Origin: Lysobacter sp. ISL-50
GTDB lineage: Bacteria > Pseudomonadota > Gammaproteobacteria > Xanthomonadales > Xanthomonadaceae
Direction: 5' to 3'
NCBI RefSeq assembly: GCF_018612875.1
Contig: NZ_JAGGRI010000024.1
Coordinates: 163,899 to 227,898, forward strand
DNA: 64,000 nucleotides
The notes under the pieces are model-generated. The model was not told where the DNA came from. It ran no database searches and was given only the letters and a program-made list of their open reading frames with translations. The translations under genes were made by a program, and so were the position numbers. Positions 25,419-34,014 of this stretch are shown here, piece by piece. The stretch's first letter is position 1. Every line of letters begins with the position of its first letter.

Positions 25419-26474
25419 ATGCACAAGACCGCTGCCTACGCCGCGCAGAACGCGCTTTCGCCCCTGGCCCCGTTTTCGATCGACCGCCGCGCGCCCGGCC
25501 CGGACGAGGTGCTGATCGACATCCTCTATTGCGGCGTATGCCACTCGGACATCCATCAGGCCCGCGACGAATGGGGCGGGTCGGTGTTCCCGATGGTGCC
25601 GGGCCATGAAATCGTCGGCCGGGTCGCCCAGGCCGGCGCCAACGTCACCCGGTTCAAGCTCGGCGACGCGGTCGGCGTCGGCTGTTTCGTCGATTCGTGC
25701 CGCGAGTGCCCGCAGTGCAAGGCCGGCGACGAGCAATATTGCGACCAGGGCATGACCGGCACCTATAACTCGCGCGAACGCGCCAGCGGCGCGCCGACCC
25801 ACGGCGGCTACTCGACCCGCATCACCGTCGATCAGGCCTATGTGCTGCGCATCCCCGAATCGATTCCGCTCGATCGCGCCGCGCCGCTGCTGTGCGCGGG
25901 CATCACCACCTATTCGCCGTTGAAGTACTACGGCGTGAAGGCCGGCGACGAAGTCGCGGTGGTCGGCCTGGGCGGCCTGGGCCACATGGCGGTCAAGCTG
26001 GCGGTGGCGATGGGCGCGCGCGTGACCGTGCTGAGCACCTCCGAGTCCAAGCGCGCCGACGCGCTGGCGCTGGGCGCGCACGCCTTCGCCGCGACCCGCG
26101 ATCCGGCCACGTTCAAGCAACTGGCGCGCAAGTTCAATTTCATCATCGACTCGGTCTCCGGCGAGCACGACTACAACGCTTACCTGGGCCTGCTCAAGGT
26201 CGATGGCACGATGGTGCTGCTGGGCATTCCCGAAACCCCGGCGCCGGTCGCGGCCGGGCTGTTGATCAGCAAGCGCCGCAAGCTGGTCGGCTCGATGATC
26301 GGCGGCATCCGCGAAACCCAGGAAATGCTCGACTTCTGCGCCGAGCACGGCGTGGCCTCGGATATCGAGCTGATCGACATCGACCAGGTCAATCAGGCCT
26401 ACGAGCGCATGCTCAAGGGCGATGTGCGCTATCGCTTCGTCATCGATATCGCCAGCTTCGACAAGGCGGCCTGA
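25419..26474 (+). CDS. zinc-dependent alcohol dehydrogenase (YahK/cinnamyl type)
   Basis: 351 aa. The catalytic zinc site has Cys41 and His63 (YCGVCHSD, VPGHEIVG), with the third ligand in LLCAGITTYSPL. The structural zinc tetrad is Cys94, Cys97, Cys100 and Cys108 (CRECPQCKAGDEQYC). The Rossmann motif is VVGLGGLGHMAVKLAVAMGA, and the STSESKR stretch after it favours NADPH. It reduces aldehydes to alcohols in the cytoplasm. Monocistronic as far as seen. Confidence 0.93.
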   Translation: MHKTAAYAAQNALSPLAPFSIDRRAPGPDEVLIDILYCGVCHSDIHQARDEWGGSVFPMVPGHEIVGRVAQAGANVTRFKLGDAVGVGCFVDSCRECPQCKAGDEQYCDQGMTGTYNSRERASGAPTHGGYSTRITVDQAYVLRIPESIPLDRAAPLLCAGITTYSPLKYYGVKAGDEVAVVGLGGLGHMAVKLAVAMGARVTVLSTSESKRADALALGAHAFAATRDPATFKQLARKFNFIIDSVSGEHDYNAYLGLLKVDGTMVLLGIPETPAPVAAGLLISKRRKLVGSMIGGIRETQEMLDFCAEHGVASDIELIDIDQVNQAYERMLKGDVRYRFVIDIASFDKAA

Positions 26475-26500
26475 GGCGGCGCGACGGTCGCCGGTGTCGA

Positions 26501-26582
26501 AGTCGCCGTCCCCGTGAAGGCGGGGACAGCGCGATTCGTCCCAAGCCTTCATCCCACACGAAGGCGGGACTCCAGAGACTTG
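26501..26582. repeat. degenerate CCGTCCCCG-AAGGCGGGGA repeat
   Basis: A relative of the well-formed element at 61624-61720 (GAAGGCGGGGA with TCCAGAGACTT). The two halves are diverged. It lies after the alcohol dehydrogenase gene. Confidence 0.65.
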
Positions 26583-26631
26583 AGCGCCCGCTCGCCACGC
26601 CCATCGCGGCGCGGCCGGGTAAGCTGCGGCC

Positions 26632-27177
26632 ATGCCGCTGCTGCTGATTCCCCTGTTGCTGTTGATCCTGCTGGCGCTGTGGGCGCTGCTGATTCCGATC
26701 GGCCTGATCCAGCGCTACCGCTACGGCAAAGCGCGGCGCCGTGCGCTGCCGTGGGCGATCGCTGTGGCGACGGCGCTGTCGCTGATCTCGCTGCTGCTGT
26801 TCTTCGCCAGCGCCTGGGCGATCGGGCACTGGATCGACGACGCGCCCGTGTACGCCGCGGCCGGGCTGGCGGCGGGCTGCGCGCTCGGCGCCCTGGGCCT
26901 GGCGCTGACCCGCTTCGAAGACGAGGCCAAGGGCTTGTACTACACCCCCAATCGCTGGCTGGTGCTGGGCCTGACCCTGATCGTCGCCGCGCGCATCGTC
27001 TACGGCCTGTGGCAGGGCGCGCACGCCTGGAGCAGCGACATGCACGAAGGCTGGTTGCCGCGCCAAGGCAGCCTGCTCGCGGTCGGCGGCCTGCTGCTGG
27101 GTTACTACCAGATCTACACCCTGGGACTGCGGCGGCGCCTTCGCCGGCATGCACGCGCATTCGCCGCGGCGCGATGA
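26632..27177 (+). CDS. four-to-five-helix membrane protein (DUF1453-like)
   Basis: 181 aa. Hydrophobic segments are LLLIPLLLLILLALWALLIP, AVATALSLISLLLFFASAWA, VYAAAGLAAGCALGALGLAL, WLVLGLTLIVAARIVYGLW and LLAVGGLLLGYYQIYTLGL. The block RFEDEAKGLYYTPNRW before the fourth helix recalls DUF1453. No enzymatic motif. Function unknown. Confidence 0.82.
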   Translation: MPLLLIPLLLLILLALWALLIPIGLIQRYRYGKARRRALPWAIAVATALSLISLLLFFASAWAIGHWIDDAPVYAAAGLAAGCALGALGLALTRFEDEAKGLYYTPNRWLVLGLTLIVAARIVYGLWQGAHAWSSDMHEGWLPRQGSLLAVGGLLLGYYQIYTLGLRRRLRRHARAFAAAR

Positions 27178-27304
27178 GGTGACACAGCGCAGGTGACGCG
27201 CGCGCCGGGGGCGCGGCATGATGGCCAGTCCCGTTCGTGCCGGCCGCCATGACAGTCCTGCTTCGTCCCCGCATCCCTCCGCGCAGCGCTCGCGGGCACG
27301 CGCC

Positions 27305-28189
27305 ATGACCGCGATCGCGTCGCGGCAGCGCCGCGCGATCGCGAGCATGCTGATCGCGGTGCTGATGTTTTCGATGATGGACGCGCTGCTCAAACTGCTG
27401 TCGGAGCACTATCCGCCGTTCCAGGTCGCGACCCTGCGCGGCCTGTCGTCGTTGCCGTTCGTGCTGACCTGGGCGATCGCCAGCATCGGTCTGCGCTCGC
27501 TGTTGCGGGTGCGCTGGCCGCTGCATCTGCTGCGCGGCGTGCTGGGCGTGGGCATGATGGCCGCGTTCGTCTACGGCGTGAACCGGTTGCCGCTGTCCAC
27601 CACGTACTCGGTGTTCTTCATCGCGCCGCTGCTGATCACCGCGCTGTCCGGGCCGATCCTGGGCGAACGGGTCGGGCCGCGGCGCTGGATCGCCATCGGC
27701 GTCGGCCTGCTCGGCGTGCTGGTGCTGCTGCGCCCCACTGGCGAAGGCATGCTCAGCACCGCCGCGCTGGCGGTGGCGGCCGCGTCGCTGGCGTATGCGG
27801 TCACCGCGATCACCGTGCGCGTGCTGTCGCGCACCGACAGCACCCAGTCGATGATGGTGTGGCTGATGGTGATGATCAGCCTGGGCGCCGGCGCCCTGGC
27901 CTGGTCGGGCTGGGTTCCGGTGCGCGGCGAGGACTGGTGGCTGATCCTGGGCCTGGGCGTGGCCGGTTCGCTCGGCCAGTACGCGGTCACCGAGGCGTTC
28001 CGTCTCGGCGAGGCCTCGCTGATCGCGCCGCTGGAATATACCGCGCTGATCTGGGGCGTGATCCTCGACCTCAGCCTGTGGGGCGTGCTGCCCGATTCGA
28101 TCACCTGGGTGGGCGCGGCGATCATCGTCGCCAGCGGCCTGTACCTGCTGCGCCGCGAGCGCGTTCACGCGGAAGCTGAACATCCTTAA
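27305..28189 (+). CDS. DMT-superfamily transporter (EamA)
   Basis: 294 aa with ten predicted membrane helices in two EamA halves (MLIAVLMFSMMDALLKLL opens the first, LGVAGSLGQYAVTEAFRLGE lies in the second). The start at 27305 drops a poorly supported 29-residue leader. Members export metabolites or drugs from the cytoplasm; substrate unknown. Confidence 0.92.
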   Translation: MTAIASRQRRAIASMLIAVLMFSMMDALLKLLSEHYPPFQVATLRGLSSLPFVLTWAIASIGLRSLLRVRWPLHLLRGVLGVGMMAAFVYGVNRLPLSTTYSVFFIAPLLITALSGPILGERVGPRRWIAIGVGLLGVLVLLRPTGEGMLSTAALAVAAASLAYAVTAITVRVLSRTDSTQSMMVWLMVMISLGAGALAWSGWVPVRGEDWWLILGLGVAGSLGQYAVTEAFRLGEASLIAPLEYTALIWGVILDLSLWGVLPDSITWVGAAIIVASGLYLLRRERVHAEAEHP

Positions 28190-28370
28190 GCGCGATCTCG
28201 CGCAAGCGCATCGGTAAACGCCGCGATCGTGCGTCTATACAGGTGTCCCGCAACCGCGCGCGGTGGCGGCGGGTGAACAAGAGTGAACGTGCGTGCGCGC
28301 TTCGCCGCAGCGCGCCATGACGATTGCTTCGCCACGGCGTAGTGTCGAAGCGTAGTCAGGGGAGAAGCAC

Positions 28371-29171
28371 ATGACCGCGCTCGTCCACGCTCCCGGGGCA
28401 CCGTGCTGGTTCGAGTTGGCGAGCGACGATCAACCCGCCGCGGAGGCGTTCTACTGTGCGCTGTTCGGCTGGACGGTCGAACGCACGCCGATGCCCGACG
28501 CCAGCGCGTATACGATTTTCAAACTCAACGGCCTGGATGTCGCCGGCACCTACAGCCTGGTGCCCGGCGCCTCGCCCGGGCCCGACGGCAACACCGCCTC
28601 GCACTGGGGCGTGTATTTCCGCGCCGCCGACTGCGACGCGGTCGCCGCGCGCGCGGCGGCCTTGGGCGGGCACGTGATCGCCGCGCCGTTCGAACTGATG
28701 GAACACGTGCGCATGGCCGTATGCGCCGATCCGGAAGGCGTGGTGTTCTCGCTGGCGCAGCAGCGCGCGCATCCGGGCGTGGACGCGATCGGCGTGGACA
28801 ACGCGGTGTGCTGGGCGGAGCTGGCCACCCGCGACATCGCCCGCGCCGAGGCCTATTACCAGCAGTTGTTCGGCTGGCGCATGCAGGCGCATCCGCACGC
28901 GCCGACCGGCTACCGCGTGTTCGTCGATGAGCAGCGCATGCTCGGCGGCCTATTGCAGATGCAGCCCGACTGGGGCGACCTGGCGCCGCACTGGTCGATC
29001 TACGTGCAGGTGCCGGACGTGGACCTGTGCGTGGAGCGCGCGCTGGCGCTGGGCGGGCAACTCGCGTTCGCGCCGTTCGACGCCACCGGCGTGGCTCGCA
29101 TCGCCCGTCTCAACGATCCGACCGGCGCGGGGTTCTACGTGATCCATTTCCTCGACGAGGCAGGGCACTAG
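28371..29171 (+). CDS. tandem VOC/glyoxalase-fold protein
   Basis: 266 aa with two VOC modules of about 125 residues. Each opens with a similar strand-helix: CWFELASDDQPAAEAFYCAL and CWAELATRDIARAEAYYQQL, each followed by LFGW. Each ends with a RMAVCADPEGVVFSL or RIARLNDPTGAGFYV block. Tandem VOC proteins bind metals or antibiotics, or act as hydroxyacyl lyases; the role here is open. The ATG has AGGGGAGAAG upstream. A bidirectional terminator follows. Confidence 0.9.
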   Translation: MTALVHAPGAPCWFELASDDQPAAEAFYCALFGWTVERTPMPDASAYTIFKLNGLDVAGTYSLVPGASPGPDGNTASHWGVYFRAADCDAVAARAAALGGHVIAAPFELMEHVRMAVCADPEGVVFSLAQQRAHPGVDAIGVDNAVCWAELATRDIARAEAYYQQLFGWRMQAHPHAPTGYRVFVDEQRMLGGLLQMQPDWGDLAPHWSIYVQVPDVDLCVERALALGGQLAFAPFDATGVARIARLNDPTGAGFYVIHFLDEAGH

Positions 29172-29189
29172 TTCGATCGCGCCGGGCGC

Positions 29190-29222
29190 AAAAAAAGAAC
29201 GGGCTCCCGAAGGAGCCCGTTC
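29190..29222 (-). terminator. strong terminator shared by convergent genes
   Basis: Perfect 11-base stem GAACGGGCTCC / GGAGCCCGTTC with loop CGAA. On the minus strand it is followed by seven T residues, so it mainly serves the leftward OmpW-type gene. Confidence 0.93.
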
Positions 29223-29307
29223 CGTACTGCCAACCACCGCTGCGATGTCGCTGCAGCGTTTGCTGCCACTGCGTTACCGCACCTGCCGCTGCAACCTTTT
29301 CGGTTGA

Positions 29308-29937
29308 TCAGAAGCGCGCGCCGATGCCGACGCCGACGGTGACCGGGTTCAGCTCGGCTTCGCCGACCTTGACGCCGTCCAGCTTCACGTCCGGCTTGCC
29401 CTGCATGTAGCGCACGTCGGCGCGGGCGAACCAGGTCGGGTTGATGTTGAGATCGACACCGGCCGTGGCCATGGCGCCCTTGGCGTTTTCCACGCCCAGA
29501 CGCTGGCCGCCCGACAGCGATTCATTGCTGTAGTTGGCTTCGTAGTAGCCCAGGCCCACGAACGGACGCACGATGGTGTCGGCGCCGCGGAAGTGGTACT
29601 GGCCGCTCAGCGCGATCGGCTGCGAATCGACGCTGCCGATCTTGCCGCCGCCGGCGTTGACGCGGTGGCCGAACTTGTCCGCCGCACCCCACGCCTCGAT
29701 GGCGATGTTGTCGTTGATGAAGTAGCTGGCGCTGAGCGTCGGCGCGCCGTCACCGTCCAGGTCGGTGCGGGTGCCGGCGATCTGCGGATTCTTGGTCGGC
29801 TGGGTCAGCGCATAGCCGCCGACGATGGCGAAGCGCTTGCCGCTCGCGCTGTCGGTGGACGCATCCTGAGCGAAAGCGGCGGGGGCGAACGCCAGCGCGC
29901 CGATCATGGCAAGGGTCAAATGACGAAAACGGATCAT
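29308..29937 (-). CDS. OmpW-family outer membrane protein
   Basis: 209 aa. Signal peptide at residues 1-23 (MIRFRHLTLAMIGALAFAPA), then a small beta barrel: KRFAIVGGYALTQPTKNP, DGAPTLSASYFINDNIAIEA, VRPFVGLGYYEANYS, NPTWFARADVRYM, and a C-terminal strand ending GVGIGARF with the terminal Phe needed for BAM-mediated insertion. GGAGT precedes the ATG at 29937. OmpW proteins form narrow hydrophobic channels. Confidence 0.92.
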   Translation of the reverse strand: MIRFRHLTLAMIGALAFAPAAFAQDASTDSASGKRFAIVGGYALTQPTKNPQIAGTRTDLDGDGAPTLSASYFINDNIAIEAWGAADKFGHRVNAGGGKIGSVDSQPIALSGQYHFRGADTIVRPFVGLGYYEANYSNESLSGGQRLGVENAKGAMATAGVDLNINPTWFARADVRYMQGKPDVKLDGVKVGEAELNPVTVGVGIGARF

Positions 29938-30612
29938 GGAGTGGACTCCTGTTGTTGTGTTGTGTGTTGCACGACGCCTTGGGGGAGGCGGTGCGCAAGG
30001 TAACAACGCATGCATGAACCGAACTTGCCGCGCGAACCGGCGTGAAGGAACTTTTCACGCGGGAAGCGTGTTAGAGGCCTGTTTTCAAGGGGAAAATGAA
30101 CGAAATGAACATATTCGGACTGGTCGGAAATGGTGGCTGATTCTTGCTCGTCGCGTGTTGTTCAGTGTCGGATGTTCGCGGCCAGATGTTCGGATATGGC
30201 GACGAAAAGCCTTTAAAACAGCGATTTTCGTGTGTTCATGCGTTCGATGAACGAATCGTGGCTCGCGTGAACAGCGATCCGGCGGCGATGCATTCAACAC
30301 GGCCGAAGCGATCGAAACCTCTTCAGCGCGCACCTAAACGGCGCAGAAACGCCTGTTTTTTCGCATTGAATTGAAAGTGCGATCCATGCGTGGAACTTTT
30401 CCGCCGTATGGATACGCGCGGAACATTCGCGGCTGTTCACTGCGCCCGAAGCGTTTGCGAACTCGCGCGCGGCCCGCGCGCATCGCGCCTCGCGAACCGC
30501 CACAACCGGCATGGCGAACGGCCATGACGAATGTCACGCCATCCAACGGCACGGGCAGCGCGCAGGCCTTCAAGGCAATCTGAATGCCATTCCCACCGTC
30601 GAGGACCCGACG
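29938..30612. other. 675-bp intergenic region, partly low in GC
   Basis: It separates two divergent genes. The part from about 30080 to 30370 is clearly AT-richer than the surroundings and has no credible gene. It holds the OmpW leader and the promoter of the DUF2884 gene; no operator or known RNA family was identified. Confidence 0.5.
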
Positions 30613-31377
30613 ATGCGCGCTCGCCTTCCGCTCCGACTCACCGCCCTGGCCGCAATGACGCTGGCCTGCGGCGCGGCCTTCGCCGACGTCCATGTCGACG
30701 CCAACTGCGAAATCGACAGCCCCTTCGAGCTGACCCTCAACGAGCGCAGCCTGATCCTGACCCGCAAGGACGACGCGCCCAAGGCGATCGTCATGCGTCA
30801 GGGCCGGATGTTCGTCGATGACCGCTGGGTGCAGCTCAGCGGCGCCGACACGACCCGCATCGCCGAGTTCGAGCGCGGCACGCGCGCGGCCATGCCCGAG
30901 GCCCAGCACATCGGCCGCGAGGCCGCCGATATCGCCTTCACCGCGCTCGGCGAAGTCGCCGCGGTGCTCGGCAATCATCCCGACCGCACCCGCGCCCACC
31001 TCGACAAGGCGCGCAAGCAGCTCGACAGCCGCTTGAGCAATGTCATCACCCCGACCCGCTTCAGCGGCAAGGCGCTGGGCGACGGCATCGCCGACGCGCT
31101 CGGCGAGACCCTGCCGACCGTGATCGGCGAATTGGCTGGCGGCGCCATCACCGCCGCCTTCAGCGGCGACACCGACAAGTTCAAGCGCCTGGACAAGCTG
31201 GACGCGCAGATCGAAGCGGCGGTGCAACCCCGCGCCGACGCACTGGGCCGCCGCGCCGACGGCCTGTGCCAGCGCATGCGCAATCTGGACGCGCTCGACA
31301 ATGCCTTGAGCTACCGCTTCGACGGTCAGCCGCTGGAACTGCTCAAGGTCGAGGTCAAGGAAAAGCAGGCGAAATAG
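30613..31377 (+). CDS. secreted DUF2884 (YggN-type) protein
   Basis: 254 aa. Signal peptide at residues 1-24 (LRLTALAAMTLACGAAFA), then the family opening CEIDSPFELTLNERSLILTR. Later blocks are GRMFVDDRWVQLSGADTTRI and LCQRMRNLDALDNALSYRFD. A Cys near the mature N-terminus and one near the C-terminus could pair. Function unknown, presumably periplasmic. Confidence 0.88.
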   Translation: MRARLPLRLTALAAMTLACGAAFADVHVDANCEIDSPFELTLNERSLILTRKDDAPKAIVMRQGRMFVDDRWVQLSGADTTRIAEFERGTRAAMPEAQHIGREAADIAFTALGEVAAVLGNHPDRTRAHLDKARKQLDSRLSNVITPTRFSGKALGDGIADALGETLPTVIGELAGGAITAAFSGDTDKFKRLDKLDAQIEAAVQPRADALGRRADGLCQRMRNLDALDNALSYRFDGQPLELLKVEVKEKQAK

Positions 31378-31612
31378 TCGGCCATCCCGGGCGTTGGCGT
31401 GCTTACCGCGGCGCCGGCCACCCGACTCGGCAAGCCGGACCACCCCCTCGCAGCGACCCGGTCGCCTCCCAGTACCGTGGCGTACGCAAGTCCGCCGCGG
31501 TGCGCCGGCTGTGCCGCTTAGGCCTTTAGTACTGCACCGTGCCCCGTGCGGTTGGCGTGACCGCCTGCACACGCCACAATAGGGTTTTCGCGCATTGCGG
31601 AGCCCCACGAAC

Positions 31613-33025
31613 ATGGCTGATCTGAAGGAAGCACGCGTCCCCGACATCGGCGACTACGACGGCGTACCCGTCATCGAATTGCTGGTCGCGGTCGGCGACA
31701 CGGTGACCCAGGACCAGGGACTGGTCACGCTGGAATCCGACAAGGCCACCATGGAAGTGCCGGCGCCGTTCGCGGGCATCATCCGCGAACTCAAGGTCAA
31801 GATCGGCGATCAGCTGGCTGAGGGCAGCGTGGTGGCGCTGATCGAGCCAACCGAAGGGGAAGCAAAAGCGGCGCCCGCGCAACCGCAAGAACCCGCAAAA
31901 CCCGCCGCGCCCGCCGCCCCGGCCAAAGCCGAAGTTCCCGCGCCCGCGAAACAGGAAGCCCCGCAACCCGCGGCCCCGGCCCAGTCCGAAGCCGCCCCCG
32001 CGCCCATCGCCGGCGCCAATGCCGGCACCGACCCGGAAGCCCTGCCTCCGCGCACGCCGCCGGTCGCCTTCACCGCCGACGAGCTCATGCCCGACAAGGT
32101 GCCCTACGCCAGCCCGGCCGTGCGCCTGTTCGCGCGCGAACTTGGCGTGGACCTGGCGCGGGTCGGCGGCAGCGCGCGCGGCGGCCGCATCAGCAAGGAA
32201 GACGTGCAGTCCTTCGTCAAGGGCGTCATGCAGGGCGGCGGCGGTGCGCCGGCCAGCGCCGGCGCGGCGCCGAGCCTGGGCGGCGGCCTCAATCTGCTGC
32301 CGTGGCCGAAGGTCGATTTCAGCAAGTTCGGCGAGACCGAAACCAAGCCGCTGTCGCGCATCCAGAAGCTCTCCGGCGCCAACCTGGCGCGCAACTGGGC
32401 GATGATCCCGCACGTCACCCAGCACGACGATGCCGACATCACCGACCTGGAAGCGCTGCGCGTGGCGCTCAACAAGGAGAACGAGAAGGCCGGCCTGAAG
32501 CTGACCATGCTCGCCTTCCTGATGAAGGCCTCGGTGTCGGCGCTGCAGAAGTTCCCGAACTTCAACGCATCGCTGGATGCGAGCGGCGAAAACCTCACCC
32601 TGAAGAAGTATTTCCACATCGGCTTCGCCGCCGACACGCCCAACGGCCTGGTCGTGCCGGTGGTGCGCGACTGCGACAAGAAGGGCGTGCTGCAGATCGC
32701 GAAGGAAACCGGCGAGCTCGCCGCCAAGGCGCGCGACGGCAAGCTCGGCCCGGCCGACATGAGCGGCGGCTGCTTCTCGATCAGCTCGCTCGGCGGCATC
32801 GGCGGCACCGCGTTCACGCCGATCGTCAACGCGCCGGAAGTGGCGATCCTGGGCGTGTCCAAGTCGGCGACCAAGCCGGTGTGGGACGGCAAGCAGTTCG
32901 CGCCGCGCCTGATCCTGCCGCTGTCGCTGTCCTACGATCACCGCGTCATCGACGGCGCCGCCGCCGCGCGTTTCACCGCGTATCTGGCGCAGTTGCTGGC
33001 CGACATGCGCCGCGTGCTGCTGTAA
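31613..33025 (+). CDS. aceF: pyruvate dehydrogenase E2, dihydrolipoyl acetyltransferase
   Basis: 470 aa. A single N-terminal lipoyl domain carries lipoyl-lysine Lys44 (ESDKATMEV). An Ala/Pro-rich linker follows, then the E1/E3-binding domain (YASPAVRLFARELGVDLARV) and the acyltransferase core ending with SLSYDHRVIDGAAAARF (catalytic His). Many proteobacterial AceF proteins have two or three lipoyl domains; here there is one, and E3 has its own. E1 is not in the window. The E3 gene lies one gene downstream. Confidence 0.96.
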   Translation: MADLKEARVPDIGDYDGVPVIELLVAVGDTVTQDQGLVTLESDKATMEVPAPFAGIIRELKVKIGDQLAEGSVVALIEPTEGEAKAAPAQPQEPAKPAAPAAPAKAEVPAPAKQEAPQPAAPAQSEAAPAPIAGANAGTDPEALPPRTPPVAFTADELMPDKVPYASPAVRLFARELGVDLARVGGSARGGRISKEDVQSFVKGVMQGGGGAPASAGAAPSLGGGLNLLPWPKVDFSKFGETETKPLSRIQKLSGANLARNWAMIPHVTQHDDADITDLEALRVALNKENEKAGLKLTMLAFLMKASVSALQKFPNFNASLDASGENLTLKKYFHIGFAADTPNGLVVPVVRDCDKKGVLQIAKETGELAAKARDGKLGPADMSGGCFSISSLGGIGGTAFTPIVNAPEVAILGVSKSATKPVWDGKQFAPRLILPLSLSYDHRVIDGAAAARFTAYLAQLLADMRRVLL

Positions 33026-33174
33026 CGCGCCGATATCACAGTAAGTTCGCGGTCGATGCGCGGCGGTTTCGCCCCGCATCGCCGCCCGCGCCGTCGCCGA
33101 CGGCGGCCGGGTTCGCGCCGCCCTCGTGTCCGAGATTCGTCTACCGCCGTCGCCCAACAGGATCCCCCGCCGCA

Positions 33175-33861
33175 ATGATTCGTTCCTCGCGTACCGCTTC
33201 CGCCTCCCGCCGCCTGGCCTGGCTCGGCCTCGCCGCCGTGCTGGCCGCGCCGTTCGCGCAGGCCGCCGATCAGTGCCAGTTCGCGCTCGGCCGCGGCTGG
33301 CCGCCGGCGACCGAGAATCACGGCTCGGCGGTGGAACAACTGCTGGCGGCCAAGGCCGAAGCGCGTCTGACCCTCACCTACCTGCCCACCCGCGGCACCG
33401 AAAGCGGCCTGCTGCTGATCCCCGGCAGCGGCGACGCCGACTGGACGCTGCGCCACGCCATGCCCAACGAACGCGTCGCGGTGTGGAACACCGGGCGCGC
33501 CAGCGGCGCGCTGCAACTGCGCGTGGAGCAGGAAGTCGATAACGAGGAAGCGCCGATCCCGGCCGCGCTCGCGCAGCGCCTGGTCGGCGGCTGGAAGCGC
33601 GCGCTGGAAAGCATGGCGCCGAAGGACAAGCCGGCCGAATTCCAGGACAAGGACCAGGTGCTGTTCGTGGTCGATGGCCTGCGCGTGAGCGGCGTGCGCC
33701 CGGACTGCGGCGTCGGCGAAATCGTCATGAAACAGGCGAGTCTGTTGACCGAGGCTTCCAACGAAAGCGCCTCCAAGCGCGAGCGCCGCTGGCGCGCGCT
33801 GGGCGAGTCGCTGGACGAACTCGACAAGGAATTGACCGACACCGCGGCGCCGGCCCGATAA
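33175..33861 (+). CDS. secreted protein of unknown function within the PDH cluster
   Basis: 228 aa. Signal peptide SRRLAWLGLAAVLAAPFAQA, then QCQFALGRGWPPATENHGSA, a central LPTRGTESGLLLIPGSGDAD and a helical C-terminus rich in Glu/Lys (SASKRERRWRALGESLDELD). It lies between aceF and lpdA on the same strand. A periplasmic protein inside a cytoplasmic enzyme operon is unexpected. Not recognised. Confidence 0.83.
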   Translation: MIRSSRTASASRRLAWLGLAAVLAAPFAQAADQCQFALGRGWPPATENHGSAVEQLLAAKAEARLTLTYLPTRGTESGLLLIPGSGDADWTLRHAMPNERVAVWNTGRASGALQLRVEQEVDNEEAPIPAALAQRLVGGWKRALESMAPKDKPAEFQDKDQVLFVVDGLRVSGVRPDCGVGEIVMKQASLLTEASNESASKRERRWRALGESLDELDKELTDTAAPAR

Positions 33862-34014
33862 GCCGCGCGCCGGCCCGCGCTGCCTCAGCGCATCCGCGGG
33901 CAAGCATCGCAGGCGCCGGCCTTCGCGGCGGGCGCCGAACGCACGGCCTGGCCGTGCGCCCCCACGACGGACGCGCACCGCGCGCCCGCAACGCACCGAA
34001 GAGGACGCAGCGCG

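Noticed and set aside
30371..30583. 70-codon frame in the OmpW/DUF2884 gap
   Set aside because: Arg/Pro-rich with no start signal; looks like chance.
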